This document shows, in pieces, positions 11,307 to 22,679 of a stretch of 64,000 bases of DNA. Source of the stretch: Monomorium pharaonis (Eukaryota > Arthropoda > Insecta > Hymenoptera > Formicidae); assembly GCF_013373865.1 (NCBI RefSeq), contig NC_050470.1:21222667-21286666 (forward strand), written 5' to 3'. Numbering within the stretch: position 1 is the first letter of the stretch; each line of letters opens with the position of its first letter. A model generated the notes under the pieces. That model had not been told where the DNA came from and ran no database searches. It saw nothing but the letters and a program-made list of their open reading frames with translations. A program made the translations under genes and the position numbers.

Positions 11307-12035
11307 TTATCATTACTATTTAATTGCAATATTATTATTATTATTGTTTTACATTATTATTACTGAATTATCATTATTGAAGATACCAACTTTCAGTTAT
11401 TATTATTATTATTATTGCTATTTGATTATTATCTTACTACTATTGTTGATTTATAATCTTTATTACTATAGTTGTCGACCTTTAGTTACAACCATTATTG
11501 TTCGACTACCAACCAGCTATTTTACTGCCACTATTATTTATGATTTTACGGAACTCTTGTAGTCGTTAATTTCGTCGCAATCATCATTATTATTTAATTA
11601 TCATCTTATTATTATTATAATTATTGATTTACAATCCTTATTATTTAAGTTATCAACTTTCAACTATTATTATGATTATTATTCAACTATCAACTAATTA
11701 TTAAATTGTCATTATTATGTGTACGATCTTACTAAACTCTTGTAACTGCTAATTTTGTTGCGATTATCTTTATTATTATCCAACCACCAATCAATTTATC
11801 TCGTCATTACTAGTTACAATTTTATTGAGCTCTCACAATTGCCAACTTCGCTATTATTATTATTATTATTATCGCTATTCAACTGTTATCTTATTACCAT
11901 TACGGCCTTATAATCTTTACCGTTGGAGTTACCAATTTTCAATTATCATTATTATTATTCAACTATCAAACAGTTATCCTATTGATATTATTATTTATAA
12001 TTTCACTAAGACTTTGTAACTGCTAATTTATTACA

Positions 12036-12085
<50 letters not shown>

Positions 12086-12130
12086 TCAATTATCAGTTTA
12101 TTGTCATGACTATTTTATAATCTTTATTAA
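11307..12130. repeat. ATT-rich degenerate tandem array, right part
   Basis: A motif resembling CTCTTGTAACTGCTAATTT recurs near 11549, 11737, 11831 and 12005 (with substitutions), separated by ATT/ATC trinucleotide runs, CAACTATCAA blocks and TTATAATCTTTA blocks. It ends in a near-perfect (ATT)n run at about 12036-12083. The frames rich in Tyr/Ile here are trinucleotide artefacts, not genes. Confidence 0.65.
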
Positions 12131-12467
12131 AAGGTTATCATATTGTTGCCAGAATTATCCATAGTTGCTACTACCTTACTACTATTCTGATTTTATCGCC
12201 CTTATTACCACTCTTGTTACTCGTAAGTGACGTAAGTCATTGTCACTCTTGCTACTATAGAAGAGTAAGCTTACCCAAGACCTTTGAGTAAGAACTCCGC
12301 ATAGAGGAGTAAACAGTTATTTTGTCCAAATGTCTTACAACAGCTAATAATTGAATCAACCCTAGCTCTCATATCCCAGGGTATTGCCGGCCCAGCAGGT
12401 AGCCCAAAAAGAGAGAGAGCGCCCCTTTATCTACTGCCGAGGTAAGTGGAATAAAGGAAGGTCCGTC
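12131..12467. other. Intergenic, no feature seen
   Basis: Moderately AT-rich sequence between the ATT array and the palindromic element at 12468. No supported feature. Confidence 0.45.
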
Positions 12468-12655
12468 GTCCAGGGGCTCGATTCTTGAATTTATTCGCAA
12501 GAGAAACGTATTCGCAAATTCTGTTCTTACAGAAAAGTTAGAAATTTATTGGCTATCGTATGGCTATTAACCAATAAACTTACAACTTTCTGTTAGAGCG
12601 AGTACTTGCGTATACGTTTCTCTTGCGAATGAATTCAAGAATCGGGCCCCAGGAC
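12468..12655. mobile_element. 188-bp near-palindromic MITE
   Basis: The left end GTCCAGGGGCTCGATTCTTG, followed by AATTTATTCGCAAGAGAAACG, is matched by the reverse complement of the right end with only a few changes over about 50 bp. The inner part (AAGTTAGAAATTTATTGG... CCAATAAACTTACAACTTT) is also inverted, so almost the whole element can fold on itself. No coding frame. The superfamily is not determined. Confidence 0.7.
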
Positions 12656-13222
12656 GTTATACAGCTTAAATTCACTACTTGATACGCGTACCAAGTGCTC
12701 GGTGTAAACTAGTAGTATGGCTCCAAAATGGCGCTCATGCGAAGACCTTCTTTCCCCTTCCGTCGTTTATCAACAGACCTTGCTACCGATAATGTACGTA
12801 TCGTGAATAGTATACCATGTATCCTGTAAGATGACGTTGTAAAAATCCCGGTGACCTCACTATGTTGCTCTATGTTATTCATACCAATCATATTTGTTCG
12901 CTGACATTTGGACAATTACTGGTACCAATACTCACGCGTATGATGTTATACGGTAGATGATCAACAACAATCACAAGCCCGAAAAAGAAGAAGAAATAAC
13001 AAACGACCGGCCGTGACGTAAAGAAGAGATTTGCAAAGTCGTGTTCATTTCTTTTATTAACTTTCTTTTTAGTTAAACAATATCTTGATCTGTCGATGAT
13101 GTTAAAGAATTCTCAATGATCAAGTGGCATTAAACGAATTCTGAATGAACTACGTTCAATGACGTGCTCTTTACAGGATTTGTAATGATGACTCGCTAAA
13201 GAGTGAGGCTCGAGCGTCAAGA
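12656..13222 (+). promoter_or_regulatory. Presumed promoter and 5' UTR region of GLG1
   Basis: This segment directly precedes the GLG1 start codon and has no other credible gene. It holds AAAATGGCG near 12726, which fits the YY1/Pleiohomeotic consensus on the reverse strand (CGCCATTTT). A CTTTACAG at about 13169-13176 could be a 5' UTR splice acceptor. The transcription start cannot be placed from sequence alone. Confidence 0.3.
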
Positions 13223-16200
13223 ATGGAATACACAAGGCAAGTACTATCAGCGATACTCATCCTGTCGGTGTTGCATTGCACAACGTCAACGTATTTCGGA
13301 GATGTGTTCGCGCAGCAGGCCGATGAGCCTTCCAAAATCGGTTGGCTCTTCTCCGATAGTTTTCGAACCAAAAGAATTCAGAGAGCTGTGCTTTACGAAC
13401 GTAAGAGAGAATCCGAGGACGATGGGTCATTAAAGATTATCAACGGCCAGTGTCGCGATAAATTAAATCGCCTTTGTGGGGATATTGATGGGAACAACGA
13501 TGAGCTTATGCTGCTCGAGTGTATTCAGACTTTCAAGGTGTGTATGCAGAAAAATAGAGGTGAGTATCAGAAATTTAATTCTTCTCATAAACTTTGCAGC
13601 CTACTGAGATATCTGGGATCAATCAGAAGTGTCAGGAAGCAATTTGGTCCTATATCAAGAACATTACAGATAATCAAAACATAGAAAGGCTAGCCAGAAA
13701 ATCATGTGGCACAGAATTGGATACTCTAAAGTGCAAGAATTCTGACATAAATCATGGGGCTTATTTGTCTTGCTTGATTGACAAGCGAGAGATGGTCAGT
13801 GATCCTGACTGTATCACTTACATTCAGAGATTGGAGTGGATTGCTTTCAGTGACTTCAGACTTCTGACTCCCTTTAAGACAGATTGTGCAAGTGATATTA
13901 GAGATTTTAAGTGTGACAGTTTACAGCCATACAGAGATATATCGCAAGGTCAGATATTAGCCTGTCTGCAAGAACATGTTGAGCAACTGCGACATGAGTG
14001 CAAGAGGCTTATTCTTCATGTGTCCGAGATTCAAGCTGAAAACATTAAATTGGATCGTCAGCTCTACATGGCATGTAGTCATGATCGTATTAAATTCTGT
14101 CCTAACATTAGACCAGGCAGTGGTCAAGTCTATAAGTGTTTAATGAAATATAAAACTGATAGGTAAGTATTTAAATGTTGATGGTTTAAATGTAGGACAA
14201 GATTGTACACTTTCAAATGTCATATGATTCTGAATAAATTAGGATTAAGGTTTAAAAAAAAATTAGTTTATGGGAAATACAAATTGCACTATGTTATATT
14301 CAAAATTGTACTCAATATAATATTTTCAAACGCTTTGATTGCATTAATACTAATTTCTTATTTATGTGTTAATTTAAATTGCAAACTTCCTAATTACTAG
14401 AATTTAATGTTGAAGTTCAATGTTGGATTGTATTTTATATTAAAAAAAACAAACATGTATGTTAAAAATTTGAAATTTTATCTTTTAAAAAGACTTATTT
14501 TTTATATCAATTTATAGATTTAACCTTATTTAAAAATATAAACATTATTTAAAAATTTCTATATTAAAATTCTTTTATATTGATAGATCCATGAGTGCAC
14601 AATGTCAAGAGCAGTTGACGAGAAGAGAGAAGCTCATTGCTTCTGATTATAAAATAAGTAAGGGTCTAGTTAAAGCGTGTAAGGAAGATATTAGAAATAA
14701 TCACTGCAGGCGATCCGTATCTGAAGACAAAGATATCAAGCTAGCACAAATCTTGCTCTGTTTGGAATCTGCCATGAAAAATGGCAGTAAAATCGATGGG
14801 AATTGTCAATCTGAAATGTTTGATCATAGGAAATTGCTAATGGAAGATTACAGACTGTCACCAGAGATTGTGCATAAATGTGCCAATGATATTACGAGTT
14901 TTTGCAATAGTCTTGAGGTCGGCGGCGCCACGATACACTGTTTGATGGAGCATACAAGAACGAGGAAGAGGAAATTGAGAGTTGCACCGGAATGCCAAAG
15001 AGCGGTAAATAATCGATAGAAGAAATTAAAAATATTAAGATTGAAGTTTTTTATTATTAATAACACATTTATAAGATTCTTTCAACAACGTTTCTAAGAA
15101 CACGATATAATCTCTTTATAAAATGTATGTCATGTAATTTTAGTTGGAAGAATTAATTATGGAAGCTGATGCTGGTGAAGATTGGAGAATTGATCCAGTT
15201 TTAAGAGAACAATGTCAACCTGTAGTTAATTTAGCTTGTAGAGACGTAAGTAATTTATTTTTTCATACAAATGTAAAAGTTTTAACTGGGTATGTATAAT
15301 GGAAGTTATATATAAGAAATTCTGAGTTCTATATGAAATTTTAAACTGTTTTGCTTCAAGTATATGGTTAATGAATTTATCGGATATATTTATTACTCTG
15401 TGTATATTAAATACTTTTAATATCTAATTTAGGTGCATGGTGGAGATGCCAGAGTGATATCTTGTTTAATGGAACAACTAGGAACAGAGAGGATGACTGA
15501 GGCCTGTGAAACAGCCTTAGTGCAAATACAATACTTTATCGCCAGAGACTTCAAACTTGATCCGCAATTGTACAGAGCATGTAAATTTGATGCCATGCGG
15601 TTATGTCATGCAAGAAATGCGTGGGCCGGCAACGGCAAACAGATGGATCCTGAAACTGGGCCTCTGGTACTGCCATGTTTGTATCGACACGTGTATCAGA
15701 AAAATATGACGGTAAGATTATTGAAATTACTAAATGCATAATTAATTTTTAAATAAGATAGTTCAATAATTTAATTTTCAAACTGAAAATTCAAGTTATT
15801 AACACTTTGTTATTACACTTCTTGTTAAAATTTGTACTGTTTTTTTTATATTTTATTCAGTTAAGAGCGGACTGCTTGGAAGAAATTAGAAGAGTTATGA
15901 GGCAGCGTGCTATGAATGTCGACTTGCAACCCGAGATAGAAGAAGTGTGCTTCAATGAACTAGCGTCATTCTGTTATGATAAAACTGCGAAAGGGGAAGA
16001 AATTTTATGCTTGCAGGACAATTTAGAGAAGTACTGATTATTTTAAATTTTAAATAATGAAAATTACACATTAAAAAAAGCTTAAGAGGATGCTAAACTG
16101 CTCGTCAAACTTGATCGAGGTCGATAATGTAGAGTCATTTAGGCACGTCATTAACAAAATTTTGTATGTATTTCTTTTATAGATTTAGAAATCCTTTTCC

Positions 16201-19200
16201 AGAATTAAAGTTTATGTATTCTGCACACTGTTATCGTCTATACTTTAATTGTGGAGAAGGATTTTAAACAAATTGTACAATTTTGTCGATAAAACAGATA
16301 GGATCCTCTTAAACACGGAAAACTTTTTTTCTAAGGTTTCTAGGCTTATTCTAAAAGCAAAATATTGTTCTTTGCTAAAATTCCAAGTGCGCCTAATGCT
16401 TATTTTATACGTACAAAGTCTAAAACTTTTATACGCAGCAAATGTTTTCACGAGTCGACTACAGAAGTCGATAACAAAACTATAATTTTCTAACTTTCTT
16501 TCGTTTTTTGTATAAAATTGATTGCAGCGCACCGCGTTACTATCTGTACTTTAATTTTGAAGAAGGATTTTCAATTCCACGCAATCAATAAAAATATTTC
16601 GGTGTCCAAAAAATTAGTGATAAAACAGAGCAGTTAATATCCCCTTAAAGCTACATTGCTGATAATTTATTATTTTATAATTACTAGTTTTTTCGCGTGC
16701 AATGTTTTTGCATAATATTAACAAAGTATTAAAAAAAAATCTTTTTAGAGGTAATTCCAAATATTTTTTATGTTTTTAATTCCTGTTAGATTTATAAATA
16801 TTAAATTTTTTTATTAAATAAGATGAAGAGTTAATATCAGTCTACAACAAATCTTGATTTGAATCTAATAATTTTTGTGACTTTTTTACTTTTACATCAT
16901 ATGAACTGCACACCATATATTCGTTAAATTGCTCGTCAACTTGTGATATTACATATTCTAGTTTTGGATTGAATTTCCGGTTAAGGACTGTTCTTTAAAA
17001 TCGATGAATATACGATACGCAGTTTATGCAAGCTAAAAATTATAAAAAATTCACATAATTATTATTATATACCAAGATCCACTGTAACCAATATTGGCTT
17101 TCATCTTAACGTTTGATATTTTTATTAGAACTGATGAAATATCATTTTCTTGATCGAATTTGTATTAATTGCAGTTTGAAAGAAAAATGCAAGTTTGCAG
17201 TTGGAAATTTTACTGAGGAACAGGCTGAGCGTGTGGAGTTGAATCCCATAATTTCTTCTGCGTGTCAACATATTATGGAACGTCACTGTGAGGTATACTT
17301 TGAATTGTCTAATTTACTTCACTATTTTATTGTCAATGATTTTTACGTATTTTAGGAGGTATTAAAATATGGAAAAGATGAAGGAGACATGATGGAATGT
17401 CTTATCGAGCACAAAAACGAACTGGATGCACGCACCGATTACAAATGTAAAACAGCCGTGGAACATTTCCAACTAATATCATTAAAAAACTATCATTTTA
17501 CGTATAAATTCAAGGAGGCATGCAGGCCTTACGTTAAGAGATGGTGTCCTAAGTAATTCAATTTCTTAATACACAGAATTCAAATATTTTCAAATTTAAG
17601 AATAAATTATATAACATTGTATCATAATGTAGATCGAAAACGAAAGCCGATGTAATAGAATGCTTAAGTTCAATTGTGCAGGAAGATATAATGAAGGACT
17701 CTCAGCATCGTGTAATGAAGGATTGCAGGCAACAGCTGCGAGCGCAACTTTATCAGCAACGAGAAAATATCAACTTTGATCCTGTTCTGCAAGCGACCTG
17801 TGCAGTTGATATCAAACAATTGTGTTTTAATGTAGAACGAGGCAATTCACAAGTAGCGACAATATTCTCTATTTATCTTTTTTGTCATATTTATATACAC
17901 ATAACCAGAGAAAAAGTTTTTAAATAAAATTTTACATAAAAATTTTACATTTAAAAAAATTTTAAATATAAAAATACAATTATTTGTGTTTTAGTATTTA
18001 TAAATTACAATTTGTTCTTTTTTTTCTAAATTCTGTATTATTTGCTTCTTTATTAGATGGCTACTTTAAGCAAATTCTAGTGTTTATGATAAATATGTTA
18101 TTAAAACTAAGGTTGTTTTAGGTATTAGAATGCTTGGCATCGCACAAGTCTAAACTATCAGATATGTGTCATAAACAGCTGTTCAAAGTAAGGAAACAGG
18201 AGTTTCAAGACAGTTCCAGTGATGTTCCTTTGTTGAGTATCTGTCGAGCCATGATCAAACAATACTGCCACGATGTGAGCAAATCACAAACTTTGGATTG
18301 CCTTAAAAAATACAAAGACGAAATCACATTCGATGATAAGTGTAAAAACATTGTGATTCGAAGAATGATCGAACAGAATACGGATTATAGATTTAACACT
18401 GCGCTGCAAAATGCGTGTGGCTCTGATATCGATAGGCATTGCAAAGAGGTAAAAAGAAAATGAAAATAAAATCTATGTAAATATATTTAACATAGTTAAT
18501 TAATTAATTAATTTGTGAATACATACTTTAGGTATTAATACATGAACGTACTGATAAAGAACTTGAAGGAAAAGTAATTAAATGTTTGAAAATCAGATTT
18601 CGAGAATCGAAGCTGATGACTAAATGCGAGCACCAAATGGCTAATATTCTAAGAGAAGCTGCATTAAATTATCATTTAAATCCTTTATTAGCAACGATGT
18701 GTGCGCACGAGGTAAAAAAAACCATAGAATTATAATTTACAATTATTCTAAGAAAATTTGAACACTTATAGTTGAGTGGGGATAGAGAATATTAATTTAT
18801 ACACTGGAACCCTGCGTTAGTAGAAACTATCCCCTCCATATACACTTGGCGCAGATGAGTAGCGTAAGTGAGGGATAGCAATGCAATCGTGTAGTAAGCA
18901 GTTTTCGTAGTTACGATGTGTACATGTAGATTAAGATTTGTGTTAGATTGTGATCTGATCAATTCATTAAAAAATGACTAATATTTTAGAAAAACAAAAA
19001 CGAAAATGCTTAATATATAAAAATAAAATTTCTATTTTTAAATATATTCAAGAGGGAAAATCATATAGTAAAATTTTGAAAATATATAAAAGCATGTTTA
19101 TATTGTATCATAAAAAAAAACTAAATTATAAATATATCAAAATAGTCTAAAAATTTTTTGTAATATAAATAAAAAATATATTCTTGTATAAGTTTTTTAT

Positions 19201-20473
19201 TTAAAAAAATTTACGCAAATGTAAATAAAATAGCCAACAATAATTTAAAGTAAATTATTTAAGTGTAATCACGTAAATAAAGGAACGTCAATTGTAATCG
19301 AAGTTGGATTTTGTCTAATAATATTTTATATTTATAAATTTTAAATATATTTTTAAGTTTTATAAGTTAAGTGATGACTACATTTAGTCTTAAAACATAA
19401 TTATATAAACTAGTTAGATGACAACGTCGTAACGTCCTTGAATTTCACAAAGTGGGGATAAATTTCAGCAATAGGAGATCACCCCGCGTTAGTAGACTTA
19501 GACCCTCGAACAGTCTACTGGGGTTCCAGTGTACCAAATACTTTAAATCTAATTATTGTGCAATTAATAGTTACTGTAGAATTAAATTTCAATAAAAAAT
19601 TCTTCTCTTTTTGTTAGATTGAAACTATATGTCGGTCAGATGAAAACGAGCCTGGTGCCGTCGAAGAGTGTCTGAAAAGGAAATTTAATGCTGGAAATCG
19701 AGATATGAGGGAGGAATGCCGTTTGGAAGTTGCAGATCTGATAGAGCAAACTAAGGCTGACATCAACGTGGATCCCTTGTTACAAAAAGCATGTGCCGTA
19801 GATATTAGTAAATATTGCAGTGCTGTACCTCAAGGTGCAGGAAGACGTATGTAATTTTATACATTTGTTTATTAATATTTATAGAAATCTAGAAAATATG
19901 AATTTGACTTATACAATGATTCTCTTTTGAATTCAAGTCTATTAAATTTGTATTAATTTTTGTGATATAAATTGTATATAATATAAATAAATATGTGAGT
20001 AAATATATATTAATAATTTTAATAACAATTATATTACAGATATAATGTGCTTGCAAAATGCGTTGCAAGACAGCAATAAGTCTTTGCAACCTGATTGCTA
20101 CAAGATGTTAACTACAAGAATGGAAATGTTTAAAAATGCTGCCAAGGTTGGTGAAAGATTATGAAAGATTAAATATTATGTAAAATACCACACACACATA
20201 CACACACACGCGCGCACGGCGAGTGCAAGGAGGGGCCTTTGACCCTCCTCTCGCACCCACCCCGTCAGTACAGGTGCTCTAGGCAGAAGTGCGCAAAAGT
20301 ATGGTGCGTACTTTGTTGAGAAACCATGTCGGATAACTCGTAATTTATCATCAACGAAGTACGCACCGTACTTTTGCGTACTTTTACCTAGGGCATCTCT
20401 ACCGACGGAGTGGATGCGGGAGGCGGAGAGAGAAGGCCTCCCTTGCACCCTCTACCGCGCGCGTGTCTGTGTG

Positions 20474-20516
<43 letters not shown>

Positions 20517-21109
20517 TGTGTGTGTGTGTGTGTATCGATTCTTTATGTAGTCGGACATCGCGTTAGTCCATTTATGATCTTGATATTTTGTCATTGAAAG
20601 GAAGCCCTCTTTTATCAAAGATTATCTTAAAGGTGTGTAAATTTTATTGTAAATTGTATACTATTTATATTTTGAGTTAAAATTTCGCGAATTTAGTGAA
20701 AAATCACTAAAACGTGCATATGGCCATAGAATATATTTATGTTGTATTTCTTTTTTATGTTATTATGTTTATAAGTTTTTTTGTACTTCCACCGATTAAA
20801 AATTGGTATTTACATTACTTTGTAACCATAAGAAGCTATTACAAAAATTTTCAGCTTGTTTGGAGGTGGAGCATTGGTTCGGAATAATTACCTTTTTTTA
20901 TTGTGTGTCCCGGGATAATCACATTTTTCTTTATTGCATTACAGTTGATTGCGCCAAATACATTTGAGGAGTTATATTCAACGGTGAATCGTTCCCCAGC
21001 GCGACGTTACTTTATGATCGTTGGTTTTACCATGATCGGGGTGATCTTCATCGTTGGTATGTTCTGTGGCCGAGTGACCAGGCGGACGATGATTATGAAG
21101 AACAAGTGA
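13223..21109 (+). CDS. GLG1: Golgi apparatus protein 1 (GLG1/ESL-1), complete 14-exon gene
   Basis: Exons (all GT-AG, all in phase): 13223-13537, 13600-14162, 14587-15004, 15144-15245, 15433-15711, 15861-16030, 17175-17292, 17356-17552, 17633-17852, 18122-18448, 18532-18711, 19618-19846, 20040-20146, 20945-21109. They total 3,390 nt, or 1,129 residues; vertebrate GLG1 is about 1,180. The N-terminus MEYTRQVLSAILILSVLHC is a signal peptide. The body is a series of ~60-residue cysteine-rich GLG1 repeats with recurring C..(D/E)I..(Y/F)C and (V/I)xxCL patterns, and motifs such as QYFIARDFKLDP, QRAMNVDLQP, TYKFKEAC and NTDYRFNTALQNAC that match the family closely. Residues ~1097-1116 form one membrane segment, followed by a short basic tail. 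Family role: a type I Golgi membrane protein that binds FGFs, E-selectin and TGF-beta precursors and influences their trafficking. The exon 6 donor (GTACTG) is weak. Introns 6, 11 and 13 carry transposon remnants. Confidence 0.95.
16082..16648. mobile_element. piggyBac-like MITE(s) in GLG1 intron 6
   Basis: The left end reads TTAAGAGGATGCTAAACTGC. The reverse complement of the right end reads TTAAGGGGATATTAACTGCT, very similar and also starting with the TTAA that piggyBac elements target and duplicate. A third terminus of the same kind (TTAAGAGGATCCTATCTG, reverse complement) ends at 16312. An internal block ACTTTAATT(G/T)TG(G/A)AGAAGGATTTT is repeated near 16241 and 16548. This is best read as nested or tandem copies of one non-autonomous family. 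No transposase. Confidence 0.6.
18802..19531 (+). mobile_element. pogo-like DNA transposon remnant in GLG1 intron 11
   Basis: The ends read CACTGGAACCCTGCG... and (reverse complement of the right end) CACTGGAACCCCAGTAGAC, each flanked by TA. A GCGTTAGTAGA motif recurs just inside both ends. TA target sites and tips of this type are typical of pogo/Tigger elements. At 730 bp it is far shorter than an autonomous copy. It retains the start of a transposase frame (18974-19150). Confidence 0.75.
18974..19150 (+). pseudogene. pogo transposase N-terminal (CENP-B/Psq-type HTH) relic
   Basis: A 58-residue frame starts at the ATG and contains KQKRKCLIYKNKISIFKYIQ then EGKSYSKILKIYK. This matches the layout of the N-terminal helix-turn-helix of pogo/CENP-B-type transposases (Arg-Lys rich start, K-I-x-I, 'EG-S-SKI-K-Y'). 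It stops before the rest of the DNA-binding and DDE regions, so it is a truncated, inactive remnant. It sits inside the TIR-bounded element at 18802-19531 in the sense orientation of GLG1. Confidence 0.6.
20205..20465. mobile_element. Palindromic MITE in GLG1 intron 13
   Basis: The two halves are imperfect reverse complements. GTGCAAGGAGGGGCC (20223) faces GGCCTCCCTTGCAC (20435-20448). AAAGTATGGTGCGTACTTTG (about 20296-20315) faces GAAGTACGCACCGTACTTTT (about 20356). The loop centre lies near 20330. It is bordered by (CA)n on the left and (CGTG)n on the right. It contains no gene. A transcript through it could form a long hairpin. Confidence 0.7.
20472..20533. repeat. (GTGC)n/(GT)n microsatellite
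   Basis: A run of GTGC/CGTG tetranucleotides followed by (GT)n inside GLG1 intron 13, directly abutting the palindromic element. Confidence 0.9.
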
Positions 21110-21780
21110 TGACACAGCCGGAGCCCGTCCACTAGTGAAATGACTTTTGTGAGATTAGTTGAAGGATTACAAACTTTATATAAACTTTAACACGTGCGTT
21201 GACTTGGTCGACGACATGGTTCAGTGCAAGTTTATGATAAAAAAAGAAACATCGGTCTTTTTATACCTTCGTTTATCGAAGTTTTTAAAGTGCGAATCTT
21301 TGTATTAATAATCGGGAAAAGGCTACGAGATTTTTGACGTGCATATTAAGTACACGCAATATTATGCGAAACGAAGATTGTAAACGTTTAAGAATATACG
21401 AGTATTCGAAGATTGGACAGCGGAAGAGATTTAAATATTTAGACATAATATATATATTATACAATATATATTATATTGTAACATTATGATTCCAAAAATA
21501 CAGGGTGTTCTCCAGAATTTGCAACAAGCTTCAAGAGCTTATCTCTTTATATTCAAGAAGAACGCTCTTAAGTTTGTTACAAGAAGTAATGAAAGGAACT
21601 ATGTTATTTGATATTACGGCTTTATATTACGTAGATCGAGATTACTGCGAAAGATATATAATTTTGAGGATCTATTTTTAACGATTCTTTTTTTTCTTAA
21701 GTGTATAATACTATTTTATCTTTATCTGCGAGAAATTAGTTTAAAAACAAAAGAAATAATAAACATTGAAATAAAATAAC
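21110..21780 (+). other. GLG1 3' UTR with candidate poly(A) signals
   Basis: Non-coding DNA downstream of the GLG1 stop. AATAAA occurs at 21758-21763 and again at 21770-21775, the first closely spaced pair of canonical poly(A) signals after the stop codon, so the transcript probably ends shortly after 21790. Confidence 0.5.
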
Positions 21781-21931
21781 CAGCGAATTTATTCGCCTTT
21801 GTTCATAGGACGCAATTTTAACGAAATAAAGAGAGAACAACAAAATGCCAAAAATTGTTGGAAATATATGCTGCCCATGAGCTGAATATGTGTACTGTCG
21901 TTGCTCTGAGTCTAATTTAGAAGCTCATATG

Positions 21932-21970
21932 CGGAGAGAGAGAAAAAGAGAGAAAGAGAGAGAGAGGGGG

Positions 21971-22062
<92 letters not shown>
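21932..22062. repeat. (GA)n microsatellite
   Basis: About 130 bp of GA repeats with a short G-run interruption near 21967-21973. The Arg-Glu and Ser-Leu frames across it are artefacts of the repeat. Confidence 0.95.
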
Positions 22063-22063
<1 letters not shown>

Positions 22064-22679
22064 GTCGAAAATAAGAGCACTAGTTATTTGAAGTACCAAG
22101 TATTCTGTCTCTCTTTCCCTCCTTCTCAGGGGATTTCGATCAATCTTCGCGACGCAATTGCGAAGAGAGCGAGAGAGCACGTCCAAAGGTTCATCACGAT
22201 GTCGATTCTCGAATAACCGGTATGAGAAGCGACCGTGTAACGATTATTCCTGAGGGACCCTCGAGGTCATTCTGTGAGAACGACTTCGCATACGAGTGTG
22301 CAAGAGTAAAATGTGGATGAGAGAAGGACACGTTTTTGTGATTCTTCTTTGCTCTCTGTACCTTGCGTTTGTGATACGATTCATACGGAGGCGAACAAAA
22401 ATATGTTTTAAGTTGATTTAAATCCAAATAGATGTATGCTCAATGGGTACAAGTTAATCCGAGTCTTCCCTCTTTAAGCCTCAGTTCCTCGTTTGTAACT
22501 TTAATATGACCGATACGCGCACGTATATATCTTTGTCGTGCGCATGACGGCTCCTATGTAAATATATATAAGAATTATAAATTTTTATTTGTTTTGTGAA
22601 ATATACGTATGTGTGTATGTGTGTGATGAGATTTATCACAATTCGGATTATCTTTTCTAGATAAATGAATTACTTTAAT

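Noticed and set aside
13538..13599. Coding continuation of GLG1 exon 1 through CMQKNR to a GTGAGT donor at 13560
   Set aside because: That donor leaves the wrong phase for exon 2 (an immediate stop). The GTGTGT donor at 13538 joins in phase and gives a family-like sequence.
21890..22216. Arg-Glu-rich and Ser-Leu-rich open frames
   Set aside because: They are translations of the (GA)n microsatellite.
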